Shown piece after piece: positions 20,563 to 31,678 of a DNA stretch of 64,000 nucleotides (the first letter of the stretch is position 1; each line of letters starts with the position of its first letter). The notes beneath the pieces were generated by a model. It worked only from the letters and a program-made list of their open reading frames with translations. It searched no databases and had not been told where the DNA came from. The translations under genes were made by a program, and so were the position numbers. Source of the stretch: Petrosia ficiformis (Eukaryota > Porifera > Demospongiae > Haplosclerida > Petrosiidae); assembly GCA_947044365.1 (NCBI GenBank), contig OX345650.1, positions 1,686,673 through 1,750,672 of the forward strand, in the 5' to 3' direction.

Positions 20563-21814
20563 TGATTCTAAACAAATTAGTCTTCAGCAACTCAAGTATA
20601 GGTAAAGTAAACTCAGCTGGTATGTACATGTAGGAGGACTTTGATACAATATGCAGTTATCACAACTGTATTGTGAGACTTGCTCTATATATGTAAATTA
20701 TTGTGAATATGCACTATGCAAAATAAAGTAGCACATGTGTGTTATACTAATGAACTATAACCTATTATATATACACAGTGTCACATGATAGTGTAGTATT
20801 TATATGTACTTTACACTAACAACTATGTATAAATAATCATTGTCATTGTTATAATGTGTAATACATATTATAATCATATATAATTATGTGTATCAGAGCA
20901 TAGGGAAGTGTGTTTGCACTGAGTTAACTGTACATGTACAATATAGTATAGTAAGTGTAGTACACTACAGTACAGTATAGTACAGTAGAGTGCAGTACAG
21001 TAGTATACATGTTTGGTAACACTATATAAGTACTATAGGGAAGTGTGTCTACACTGGGAAAACTGTATATGTATAGTACAGTATAGTAAGTGTAGTACAG
21101 TACAGTATAGTACTGTAGAGTACAGTACAGCATAGTATAGTAGAGTGCAATACAGTATGATACCTGTTTAGTAACACTATATAAGTACTATAGGGAAGTG
21201 TGTCTATACACTGAGTAAACTGTATATGTATAGTACAGTATAGTAAGTGTAGTAGTACAGTATGGTATAATATCAGCTCGGTAGTACTATATAAGCAAGT
21301 AAACCTTAAAGTGGAAATTATAATTGAAATAACATCTGTCTTTGTTGACTACTGTGGCAGTATCCGCTTGCAGTGAGTTGATACACCAGCAATGAGCTTT
21401 TACTAGAGTATCAACTTTTGATATGTTCAGTACCGTAGCCGAGACTCACAATTATATGGCAAATGGACATCGTCAACTACAGCCAATTTGACTAATTAAT
21501 TTGTTATAGTCAAAATTTGAAACAAATTATAGCAAAGAAATATCACAGATACTAAACAACACATACTTGTAGTACGTTAACAAATATCAGTGTGTAGTGT
21601 AGTGGACAACAGAGTTACTATAGATTGGGACAGATAAATAAATTTTGCTGGTATTTCAATCAACACAAATTACCATCTTTGAACTTTTTTTTACCACAAA
21701 AATCCCAATCTCTAGTATGTTACATGTATGTATATATACATGTACTATAATTATAGTGGCTAGTGTATGTATAACTTGGTGCATATTATAACAGATCTAC
21801 ATACTGATACACAC
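20563..21814. other. intergenic cassette between U7 and U8
   Basis: No gene. The 5' flank of U7 is at 20563-20720. A long CAGTA array (20935-21265) occurs as three blocks separated by the GTAACACTATATAAGTACTA segment. The 3' flank of U8 follows, with inverted-repeat arms near 21615 (ACTATAGATTGGGA) and 21705 (TCCCAATCTCTAGT). Confidence 0.7.
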
Positions 21815-22636
21815 CAGGCATGGGTCAAGCACTAACATTTAGTACTTTTAGCAAAGCACAAGCACTTATAAAAGTGCTTCAAGCAGTAAGCAATTTTTCA
21901 AGCACTTGTACACAATGTGCTTAAGTGTTTTCTAAAGCTCTTTGAAAGTGCTTCAAGCACAATTTCAAGCATTTGTTGTAATCATGATTCTACTAGTTAT
22001 GTAACTCAACATTTCATTTTAAAAAATTTAGTTATTCAATGATTCTCAACATAAATTTCATAAATACTGTTATTACTTCTGATAAACATTAAAGTGATCA
22101 TCGCTCAGTCTACATCTGTCGGTCCTAAAAATGTTTCCTGCGATGCGAAACAATCATTCCACTGGAGCAGAAGAATCAGGTATGGCAAGCAACGACTGTG
22201 CAACAACTTACTACAATGCTTGCACTTAGCTTTGAAGTTGCCCTCTAGGTTTTCAGGTAAGATGTAATGGTTCAAAACCAATGGGAATTTTCCCTTACAG
22301 TTGCACTCTGCCATAATAGCCCAGAGTTCAGAGAGCTGAAACTTGAAAGTTTAGCTGCATATGTCACACTGACACAAGAATGACAGGTGGAAACTAAATT
22401 TAGTGTACATGTGATAATCAACTGTCACAATCAACGTGATTACACTTCAGATGTAAATGAAAACAAAGCCTATAAAGAAAGTGCTTAGTGCTTTAAAAAT
22501 GCTCAAGAAGCACATCACCAAAACGTGCTCAAGCACAAGCACAAAGGCTTTGGTTTATAAAATGCTTGTAAGCGCTTTTGAAAATGTGCTTAAAGCACTT
22601 TTAAGCACAAGCACTGAAGTGCTTGACCCAAGCCTG
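21815..22636. mobile_element. hAT-family element with 8-bp target duplication
   Basis: Inverted ends CAGGCATGGGTCAAGCACT and AGTGCTTGACCCAAGCCTG. Both flanks are ATACACAC (21807-21814 and 22637-22644), whereas other units have a single copy in CTGATACACACATACATATG. An 8-bp duplication and CAGG..CCTG termini are typical of hAT. Near both ends the sequence is crowded with AAGCAC/GTGCTT motifs, like subterminal transposase-binding repeats. The length of 822 bp is too short for an autonomous copy. Confidence 0.9.
22105..22314 (-). pseudogene. hAT transposase BED-finger remnant
   Basis: A 69-codon frame inside the hAT element containing EGNFKAKCKHCSKLLHSR, which has the C-x2-C half and flanking aromatic/basic residues of a BED-type zinc finger, the N-terminal DNA-binding domain of hAT transposases. 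The His/Cys pair that should complete the finger is not evident and no catalytic domain follows. A degraded relic of the autonomous parent, supporting the hAT assignment. Confidence 0.6.
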
Positions 22637-22659
22637 ATACACACATACATATGCATAAC

Positions 22660-24292
22660 TTAAACAACTGAAAGTACTTCTAAAGTTCTAAAGTACTCAG
22701 AATACTGTTCTTGTCTATTCTCAAAGATATGATCATATGTAGCTTTTACAACAGCATGAACTTCATAATCTTCATTATAACATCTTCTTCGATACCATCT
22801 AGCAACATATGTATATATAATCATTCCTATGATACAAATAATAATCTGTATTAACAATACCCAGGAACTACAAGATACATGACCACCAATATTCCAAAAG
22901 ATGAACACATGTCCAATGCTCACATACAAAGCATGAATGAACCAAAGTGTACCTACAATCATTCCACTCATGTTTGCTGGAGCTTGGCTGATTATGAATT
23001 CCAATATATAGAGTGGGCCTAAGGCAGCTGCAAGACCAGAGAATACTAAAGGAATGCTATAATATAAAAATGAGATTTGTACAAGATCATCTCTTGTTAA
23101 TGGGATGTAGCACATACATCATCTGGTGTGACAAAATGTCCAACAAGCTCAAGGACTATCATACAAAGTAGTGCTATTAATATTAAAATATAAGAGACAC
23201 CTATGGCTCTCAATACTTTTAGTATGAAGTATTCTATTTTTGGGAATAATGGAATAATAACTAGCTCGAAGAGTGGTACCAATAGGATGATTTGACTTTC
23301 AAATCCCAAATATAATGCAGATGCTCCCTGACCATTAAGAACAGTTGTGGCTCCTTCAAATGTATTGATGTATATCATAACACCATACGTAATCACATGA
23401 TAATATGGAATAAATAATCCAAATGTACTAAGTAGCACTGCTACAATCCTCCAAAACGTTTTTACATTCTCTACATCCTCTTCTGAAAATGGACCACCAT
23501 ATTTCCTCTTCCCAAGATCCACACGAGATGGTATTTCATTCTCCCAGTATGTGAAAGCACTTCTATTCTCGGGACTCTTGTGATACAAGGCATACTTTAA
23601 CACATTATAAACTATTTTATATGGATTATTCTTCTGTGTACCAACCAGTTTGTAATAATTATAAAAACAAGCATGTAGACATAGAGCTACTGATATGAAG
23701 AGAAATGTCATAATTCCTGTAATTAGAACAAATTCTGGATCATTACTACTTCCCATACCAATTCCAATTACTAATCCTAAGAGGAGTCCCCATACAAACC
23801 AGTGTACAAAAGCCCTTGCATGTGTATTTGGCTTATCCCTTAACTGATCCAGTCCATAAGCAGGTATGTTTGTAAAGCCAGCATCACTAATAACAATGCC
23901 ACAACTGATATTCCATACTTTGCTATATTAACAGGTAGTCCACATGTTGCATACTGAATACTATAACTAATACACTGTAGTAGAATACCACACCAACATG
24001 ACCATAAACTCAAATTAATAGCTCTTTCTCTACCAAATATAGTATCAGTTAACCATCCAATTAATGGAAACATTACTGCTAAGATAGTAAACCGAATCCC
24101 ATAAAATATAACTTGAATAGTAGCATCCACATCAGATATAGCTTCAAAGCAAGATGACTTTTCAGGATTTGTTACAAGTGAAGATAAAATGTTAAAACTA
24201 TATCCAAAACACATTGTTGCAACAATAGCAAAGAGAACCAGTAACCATGCTGGAAGGTTCATGTTACGACTTTTGAGCTCTTTGATATACAT
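22660..24292 (-). pseudogene. U8: POT-like transporter, multiple frameshifts
   Basis: Near-duplicate of U20, but read in three frames: about 23880-24292 (N-terminus to the end of helix 4), 23097-23870, and 22660-23115 (C-terminus). Lesions visible by comparison with U20 are a 13-base deletion at about 23876 (GTCCTGCAGTT lost before CAGCATCAC), and a small deletion near 23106 where loop 9-10 reads CATTAACAAGAG. The tail has an extra insertion (SEYFRTLEVLSVV), giving the LSVV ending, unlike the VIDKN ending of U20, which suggests conversion of the 3' end. The hAT element lies 24 bases past the stop. Confidence 0.9.
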
Positions 24293-24710
24293 CTGTAAGT
24301 TATTCTCCAATGATTCTAAACAAATTAGTCTCAAGTGTGTCTTATACTAATACTAATATATATACACGATGTCACATGATATGGTAGTAATGTATAAGTA
24401 ATCAATGTTATTGTTATAATGTGTAATACATATTATAATTATATATATATATATTATATATATACAAATACATATATATATATTAGAGTATAAGGAAATG
24501 TGTCTGCACTGAGTTAACTGTACATATACAGTACAGTATACCAAGTGTAGTACAGTACACCTACACTAGAGTGTAGTACATTGTAGTACAGTAGAGTGCA
24601 GTACAGTATGATATATACACGTTTGGTAACACTAACAAGTACTATAGGGAAGTGTGTCTGCACTGTACATGTACAGTACAGTGTAGTAAGTGTAGTATAG
24701 CATAGTGTTG
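24293..24710. other. 5' flank of U8, (TA)n and CAGTA array
   Basis: No gene. The same order of sequence is found upstream of U20 at 58635-59050, which shows that the duplicated block extends well beyond the gene. AT dinucleotide runs lie near 24440-24480 and a sparse CAGTA array near 24525-24620. Confidence 0.65.
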
Positions 24711-25132
24711 TTCTAGTTCTATATATTTTAAAAGTTCCAGTTCTGGAACGTTTTTGTTGTTGTTTACATTTCCAGTAGTAGTATTGTATTGGAGTATTCT
24801 CTAGCCAATTTTGAAATATTTCTTTTAATGAAAAAAGAATAAATATAGCAATATTTCAAAATTGGCTAGAGAATACTCCAATACAATACTGATGTCTCTA
24901 CCTAGCCACAAAGGCCTCTTTAAAATAAATAGTTCCAGTAGTAGTTCTAAAACCTTTATTTGGATAATTTGAGTTCCAGTTATAGTTCCAGAACCTTTAT
25001 TTTGATAATGTTAGTTCCAGTTGTAGTTCTGCCTAATACTAGTTCTATGGTGCCAGGTGCTGGTACTCATCAGCTGTGCATGATATCATTATTAAAACAA
25101 GTTGTAAAACGCTAAAATTAGTACCCTTCCAT
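24711..25132. repeat. GTTCCAGTT/TAGTTC-rich element body
   Basis: A stretch with repeated AGTTCCAGTTATAGTTC, CAGTTGTAGTTC and TAGTTCTA motifs, present also at 59045-59230. TAGTTCT motifs return at 25860-25960, as if they were the other end of one composite insertion from about 24711 to 25968. Nothing coding seen. Confidence 0.5.
24770..24945. mobile_element. foldback insertion with 41-bp perfect arms
   Basis: Arms 24780-24820 (AGTATTGTATTGGAGTATTC..) and 24850-24890 are exact reverse complements. TTCCAGTAGTAGT flanks the whole insertion (24770-24782 and 24933-24945). The duplicated locus at 59100 has a single TTCCAGTAGTAGTTC and no insertion, so this is a clean occupied/empty pair. CTACCTAGCCACAAAGGCC lies between the right arm and the flank. 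No coding capacity. Confidence 0.85.
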
Positions 25133-25754
25133 ACTGTAAAAATGAACTGGTTATTTTAACCCTTATTTGGTTAAAATAACCGGTTCAATGCTATAAGGAG
25201 TTTCAATGCTATATTGATAATAAATATTATGCTTGTGAGATAAATTATTGTAAATTCTCAATGAATTATCTGTGGAGAATAATGTTATTTGTTGACAAAC
25301 TCCACAACTTTGTATTTATTATAACAAATAACAAATAACAGATAACAAACAACGAATAAATATATTTTTTAAACATTTGTATATATATAATTATATATAT
25401 ATATATATATACAAATATTTTTACAAATGTATTTGCTATTTATTATTTGTTATTACACAACTTTGTACTTATAATAACAAATAACAGATAACAAATTAAA
25501 ACATTTGCGTATATAGATATATAATTATATGATATAATATAGTATTATAATTATACACAAACGTTTTTACAAATCAATTTTCTATTTATTATTTATTATT
25601 ATAAGTACAAAGTTGTGGAATTTGTCAACAAATAACATTATTCTCCACAGATAATTGAATGAATAACTTATACCTCACAAGCATACTCAATATATACAGC
25701 ATTGAAACTCCTGTAACCAAATAAGGGTTAAAATAACTGGTTCATTTTTAAGTG
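25133..25754. mobile_element. 622-bp MITE with long inverted termini
   Basis: The left end CTGTAAAAATGAACTGGTTA followed by TTTTAACCCTTATTTGGTT is matched inverted at the right end (AACCAAATAAGGGTTAAAAT, AACTGGTTCATTTTTAAGTG). Complementarity continues through GTTTCAATGCT, GCTTGTGAG, and CTGTGGAGAATAATGTTATT on both sides. The centre is (TA)n and runs of AACAAATAACA. The left end has an extra AAAATAACCGGTTCAATGCT duplication. A left half alone survives at 59311-59705. Confidence 0.85.
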
Positions 25755-25860
25755 TACTTCAAAGAAAATATAAAATGGCCCAAGTTACTGGCATTCCTGA
25801 CATTTGCAATTGTTTGTAGTGGTTTTAGTTACTGTACTAATTAAAGTTTTATTGCAAAGA

Positions 25861-25950
25861 TTTAGTTCTAATATCAATTCTAGTTCTTAACAAAATATAT
25901 TTTTAGTTCTAAAATCAATTCTAGTTCTTAACAAAATATATTTTTAGTTC
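25861..25950. repeat. 40-bp tandem repeat, about 2.3 copies
   Basis: TTTAGTTCTAATATCAATTC followed by TAGTTCTTAACAAAATATAT repeats at 40-base spacing (25861, 25901) with a third partial copy ending TTTTAGTTCTAATGCC at about 25957. Confidence 0.8.
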
Positions 25951-25968
25951 TAATGCCATACCCGCTTT

Positions 25969-26287
25969 GATTAGTTATATTGATGATAATCAAAAATATT
26001 AAGAGCAAATATCACAAATACAAAATAACACACTTGTAGATTAACAAAATAATGTTAGTGTATAGTGTAATGGCAAAAACACAATTACTATAGATTGAGA
26101 AATCTTTACTGATGAATAAATTTCGCTGCTAGTTACTTTGATCAACAATATTACCATCCTTGAAATTTTTTTTACCAGAAAATATCCCAATCTATGGTAT
26201 GTTACAGGTACTAGTGGCTAGTGTATGTATAACTTGGTGCATATTATAACAGATCTACATACTGATACACACATACATATGCATTAC
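25969..26287. other. 3' flank of U9
   Basis: No gene. It is the array cassette with inverted-repeat arms near 26090 (ACTATAGATTGAGA) and 26187 (TCCCAATCTATGGT); pairing is reduced by one substitution in each arm. Confidence 0.6.
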
Positions 26288-27727
26288 TTAAAGAATTGAA
26301 AGTACTTCTAAAGTACTTTCAGAATATTGTCTATTCTCAAAGATATGATCATATGTAGCTTTTACAACAGCATGAACTTTGTAATCTTCATCCTTACATC
26401 TTCTTTGATACCATTTAGCAACGAATAAATATATAACAATCTATGATAAAGTCAAAGTCGCAATGAACCAAATTGTACCTACAATCATTCCACTCATGTT
26501 TGCTGGAGCTTGACTGATTATGAATTCTAATATATAGAGTTGGCTTAAGGCATCTGCAAGACCAAACAATACTAAAGGAATGCTATAATATATTTTTGAA
26601 ATTTGTACAAGATCATCACCTAATGTGACATTGTGTCCAACAAGTTCAAGGAATATCATACAAAGTAGTGCTATTAATATTAAAATATAAGAGACACCTA
26701 TGGCTCTCAATGCTTTTAGTATGAAGTATTCTATTTTTGGGAATAATGGAATAATAACTAGCTCAAAGAGTGGTACCAATAGGATTATTTGACTGTCCAA
26801 TCCCAAATATAATGCAGATGCTCCCTGACCATTAAGAGCAGTTGTGTATCACTGCTACAATCCTCCAAAACTTTTTTACATTCTCTACATCCTCTTCTGA
26901 AAATGGACCACCATATTTGCTCTTCCTCGAGATGGTATTTCATTCTCCCAGTATGTGAAAGCACTTCTATTCTTGGGACTCTTGTGATACAAGGCATACT
27001 TTAACACATTATAAACTATTTTGTATGGATTATTCTTCTGTGTACCAACCAGTTTATAATAATTATAAAAACAGGCATGTAGGCATAGAGCTACTGATGT
27101 GAAGCGAAACGTCATAATTCCTGTGTACTTAGAACAAATTCTGAATCATTACTACTTCCTATACCAAGTCCAATTGCTACTCCAAAGAAGAATCCCCATA
27201 CAATCCAGTGTATAAAAGCCCTTGCATGTGTGTTTGGCTTATCCCTTAACTGATCCAGTCCATAAACAGGTATGTTTGTAAAGAGTCCCGCAGTTCTCAG
27301 CATCACTAATAGCAATGCCACACCTGATATTCGCTATATTGGTAGGTAGTCCACATGTACCATACTGAATACTATAACTAATACACTGTAGTAGAATACC
27401 ACACCAACATGACCATAAACTCAAATCAATAGCTCTTTCTCTACCAATTATAGTATCAGTTAACCATCCAATTAATGGAAAAAGCAATCCTAAGATGGTA
27501 GCCTGAACCTGAAACCCTAAAAATATACTTTGAATAGTGGCATCAACATCAGGTATAGCTTCAAAGCAAGATGACTTTTCAGGATTTGTTAGAAGTGAAG
27601 ATGTAATGTTAAAGCTAATTGACAAACACATTCCTGCAATAAAAGCAAAGAAAACCAGTAACCATGCTGGAAGGTTCATGTTACGACTCTTGAGCTCTTT
27701 GATATACATCTGTGAGTTATTCTCCAA
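26288..27727 (-). pseudogene. U9: POT-like transporter, heavily damaged
   Basis: At least five frames are needed to follow it. 27239-27727 gives MENNSQMYIKELKSRNMNLP through ISYSIQYGTCGLP. A deletion removes the KYG codons of helix 4 (AATATTCGCT). There are breaks near 27115 and 26930, then deletion of helix 7 and loop 7-8 (sequence jumps from VENVKKFWRIVAV into GQGASALYLGLDSQI), and another deletion after WFIATLTLS removes helix 12. Only the last 35 or so tail codons remain at 26288-26430. It is of the FAFIAGMCLSISFNI helix 1 type. Confidence 0.9.
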
Positions 27728-29190
27728 TGATTCTAAACAAATTAGTCTTCAGTAACTGACTGTAAATCAAGTATAGGTAAAGTAAACTCAGCACGTAGGA
27801 AGACTCTTGATTCCATATACCACAATTGTATTATGGGACTCGCTCCATTTAATCCATGTCTATGAACATATTAGTCTCACTATACAAAGATATTTATAGT
27901 AGCAAGTGTGTGTTATATTATAACCTATTACATATAAGCACGTGATACTGTAGTATCTATATGTACATATACTAACAACTATGTATAAATATTTATTGTC
28001 ATTGTTTTAATGTGTAATACATTTTATAATTAGTATGTATTTTTATGAACTGTGTGTACAGTACAGTATTATATGTGTAGTACAGTACAGTACAGTATTA
28101 TATGTGTAGTACAGTATTATATGTGTAGTACAGTACAGTACAGTACACAGTGCAGTATGTACAGTATGATACCTGTTTGGTAACACTTGTTTGGTACATG
28201 TACAGTACAGTATAATATCAGCTTGGTTGTACTGTACAGGCAGGGTTTAGTAAGAGAAAGCTTAAAGTGGAAAAAAACATTTTAAGAATCACAGGTCAAG
28301 CCGAAAGTCATAGTGTTTAAATTATGACATAATTAGATAGTAATAACGAAATTTGATTAGAGAAATTGCTTATTAAAGATGTTTCCTTTGTTACTCATTA
28401 CAAATTAACTAACTTTGAACACCTGTCTTCCTTGACTACTGTGGCAGTGAGTTGATACACCAGCAAAGAGCTTTTACTAGAGTTGATATGTTCAGTGCCC
28501 AAACATGTATAGTACAGTATAGAGTATAATATCTCCTTGGTAGTACTATACAAGGAGGGTTTGATTTTGATGTAGTAAGAGAGAAACCTTGAAAATGGGG
28601 AATGTATTTTTTAAAAATCACACGTCAGGCTGAACTATTAAACTTTGAACACCTGTCTTCCTTGACTACTGTGTGGCAGCGAGTTGATACACCAACAAAG
28701 AGCTTTTACTAGAGTATCAACTCTTGATATGTTCAGTACCATAGCCGAGACTCATAATGATATGGCAAATGGAAATCGTCAACCACACCCAATTTGACTA
28801 ATTAATAAATGATAATTGTTATAGTCAAAAATATTAAGAACAGCAAATTTGAAACAAATATAGAAAAGAAATATCACAAACACTAAACAACATAATTATA
28901 CTTGTAGTACATAAACAAATGTCAGTGTGTAGTATAATGGAAAACACAGTTACTATAGATTGGGAATTCTTTACAGATAAATATATTTTGCTGCTATTTC
29001 AATCAACATAAATTACCATCTTAGAAATTTTTTTTTACCATAAAAAAAATCCCAATCTATAGTGTGTTACATGTATGTATATACACAAGTACTATTGGTT
29101 AGTGTATGTATAACTTGGTGCATATTATAACATCTACATACTGATACACACATACATATGTATAGCTTAAAGAACTGCTTTGTACGTACG
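27728..29190. other. intergenic cassette between U9 and U10
   Basis: No gene seen. 5' flank of U9 (27728-27900), CAGTA array at 28055-28170, shared cassette, then at 28640 a second partial copy of the AACTTTGAACACCTGTCTTCC..GTTCAGTACC segment already present at 28410, a local tandem duplication. The 3'-flank inverted repeat of U10 at 28952-29063 has exact 14-base arms. Confidence 0.7.
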
Positions 29191-30822
29191 TTAAGAATAC
29201 TGTTCTTGTCTGTTCTCAAGGATATGATCATATGTTGCATTTACAACAGCATGAACTTCGTAATCTTCATTCTTACGTCTTCTTCGATACCATCTTGCAA
29301 CCAACATATATATAATCAATCCTACGATACATATACCAATCTGTATTAACAATACCCAGAAACTACAAGATACAGGACCACTAATCTTCCAAAAGATGAA
29401 CATACCTCCAATGTTTATATACAAAGTCTGAATGAACCAAAATGTACCTACAATCATTCCACTCATGTTTGCTGGAGCTTGACTGATTATGAATTCCAAT
29501 ACATAGAGGTTGATTAGTACATCTGCAAGACCAGAGAATACCAAAGGAATGCTATAATACAAAAATGAGATTTGTACAAGATCATCTCTTGTTGATGGTA
29601 AGGGTGTAGCACATACAACATCTCCTGGAGTGACAAAATGTCCAACAAGTTCAAGGACTATCATACAAAGTAGTGCTATTAATATTAAAATATAAGAGAC
29701 ACCTATGGCTCTCAATGCTTTTAGTATGAAGTATTCTATTTTTGGAAATAATGGAATAATAACTAACTCAAAGAGTGGTACCATTACGAGGATTTGACTG
29801 TCGAATCCCAAATATAATGCAGATGCTCCCTGACCATTAAGAGCAGTTGTAGCTCCTTGAAATGCGTTGATGTATTTTTCAACACCATAAGTAATCACAT
29901 GATAATATGGAATAAATAATCCAAATGTACTAAGTAGTACTGCTACAATCCTCCAAAACGTTTTTACATTCTCTACATCCTCTTCTGAAAATGGACCACC
30001 ATATTTCCTCTTCCCAAGATCCACACGAGATGGTATTTCATTCTCCCAGTATGTGAAAGCACTTCTATTCTCGGGGCTCTTGTGATACAAGGCATACTTT
30101 AACACATTATAAACTATTTTGTATGGATTATTCTTCTGTGTACCAACCAGTGTATAATAATTATAAAAACAGGCATGTAGGCAAAGAGCCACTGATATGA
30201 AGAGAAATATCATAATTCCTGCAATTAGATCAAATTCAGAATCAATACTACTTACCATACCAATTACAATTTCTTGTCCAAAGAATAATCCCCATACAAT
30301 CCAGTGTACAAAAGCCCTTGCATGTGTGTTTGGCTTATCTCTTAACTGATCCAGTCCATAAGCAGGTATGTTTGTAAGGAATCCCGCAAATCCTATTGTC
30401 AATAATAACAATGCCACACTTGATATTCCATACTTTGCTATATTGGTAGGTAGTCCACATGTTCCATACTGCATACTATAACTAATACACTGTAGTAGAA
30501 TACCACACCAACATGACCATAAACTCAAATTAATAGCTCTTTCTCTACCAATTATAGTATCAGTTAACCATCCAATTAATGGATAAAGTACTGCTAAGAT
30601 AGTAGACTCAAACCCATACAATATATCTTGGATAGTGGCATCAACATTATCTGGTATAGCTTCAAAGCAAGATGACTTTTCAGGATTTGTTAGAAGTTGA
30701 GATTTAATATTAAAGCTAATTGAAAAACACGATCCTGCAACAATAGTAAAGAGAACCAGTAACCATGCTGGAAGGTTCATTTTACGACTCTTGAGCTCTT
30801 TGATATACATTTTTGTGTACAT
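29191..30822 (-). CDS. U10: POT/SLC15-like transporter, tail cut by a stop
   Basis: Open frame of 543 codons starting MYTKMYIKELKSRKMNLPAW (a duplicated MYxK leader, as in U11 and U19). All POT blocks are intact: GWLTDTIIGRERAI, NIPAYGLDQL and LEFIISQAPANMSG. It ends NRQEQYS. The next codon is TAA where U15 has GAA; beyond it the frame continues RTYKAVL to another stop. One substitution has therefore removed about eight tail residues but kept the YDHI signal. Helix 5 reads WGLFFGQEIVIGMVSS, unusual for Gln-Glu in the membrane. Helix 8 has GFDSQILVMVPL, shared with U20 and partly with U22. Probably still a functional protein. Confidence 0.8.
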   Translation of the reverse strand: MYTKMYIKELKSRKMNLPAWLLVLFTIVAGSCFSISFNIKSQLLTNPEKSSCFEAIPDNVDATIQDILYGFESTILAVLYPLIGWLTDTIIGRERAINLSLWSCWCGILLQCISYSMQYGTCGLPTNIAKYGISSVALLLLTIGFAGFLTNIPAYGLDQLRDKPNTHARAFVHWIVWGLFFGQEIVIGMVSSIDSEFDLIAGIMIFLFISVALCLHACFYNYYTLVGTQKNNPYKIVYNVLKYALYHKSPENRSAFTYWENEIPSRVDLGKRKYGGPFSEEDVENVKTFWRIVAVLLSTFGLFIPYYHVITYGVEKYINAFQGATTALNGQGASALYLGFDSQILVMVPLFELVIIPLFPKIEYFILKALRAIGVSYILILIALLCMIVLELVGHFVTPGDVVCATPLPSTRDDLVQISFLYYSIPLVFSGLADVLINLYVLEFIISQAPANMSGMIVGTFWFIQTLYINIGGMFIFWKISGPVSCSFWVLLIQIGICIVGLIIYMLVARWYRRRRKNEDYEVHAVVNATYDHILENRQEQYS

Positions 30823-31678
30823 CTGTGAGCTAGCTATCCTCCATCAAATTAGTTGGGATACAAGTATATATAGGTAAAGTAAACTCTGCTGGGAGTTACT
30901 TAGTCTTCACAGTAAGTGACTGAATCTCAAGTGATAGGTAAAACCTGCTGCAAGTTGCTTATACAAACATGCATGTGGGAGGAGTCTAATACCAAATGCC
31001 AGTTAATTGTATTAAAGATAGTAGCAATTATACTAATGAACTATGACCACATATATACACAGTGTCACATGATACTGTAGTATCTATATGCACATATATG
31101 TATACTAACAACTATGTATAAATCATTATATTATAATTATATATTATATATCAGAGAATCGTAGCAAACTACACACTTTCATATAATCCTGCATAAGTAT
31201 ATTTTCTTGGTGTTAGTGTACAGTGTGTATAGTACAGTATAATCAGTCTAGTACAGTATAATAAGTGTGTACAGTACATAATAGTACAGTAGAGTGCAGT
31301 ACAGTACGATACCCGTTTTGCTAACACTGTACGAGTACTATAGGGAAGTGTGTCTACACTGTACATGTACAGCACAGTATACTAAGTGTAGTACTGTACA
31401 GTATACTATCAGCTTGGTTGTACTATACAAGAAGGGTTTAGTAGGAGAGAAAGCTTAAAGTGGAAAAAACATTTTAAAGAATCATAGGTGAGGCCAAAAG
31501 TTTTATAGTGTTATAGCTACTTTGATCAACAAAATTACCATCCTTGAAATTTCTTTACTGTGAAAAAATCCCAATCTATAGTGTATGTACATACACAGGT
31601 ACTAGTGGATAGTGTATGTATAACTTGGTGCATATTATAACAGATCTGCATACTGATACACACACACATATGCATAGC
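30823..31678. other. intergenic cassette between U10 and U11
   Basis: No gene. 5' flank of U10, CAGTA array at 31205-31410, then the cassette with a deletion of its middle: AGTTTTATAGTG at 31500 runs straight into AGCTACTTTGATCAACAAAA, losing the left arm of the 3' inverted repeat. Only the right arm TCCCAATCTATAGT remains at about 31570. Confidence 0.65.

Noticed and set aside
22457..22663. 68-codon plus-strand frame at the right end of the hAT element.
   Set aside because: Composed of translated AAGCAC-type subterminal repeats; no domain.
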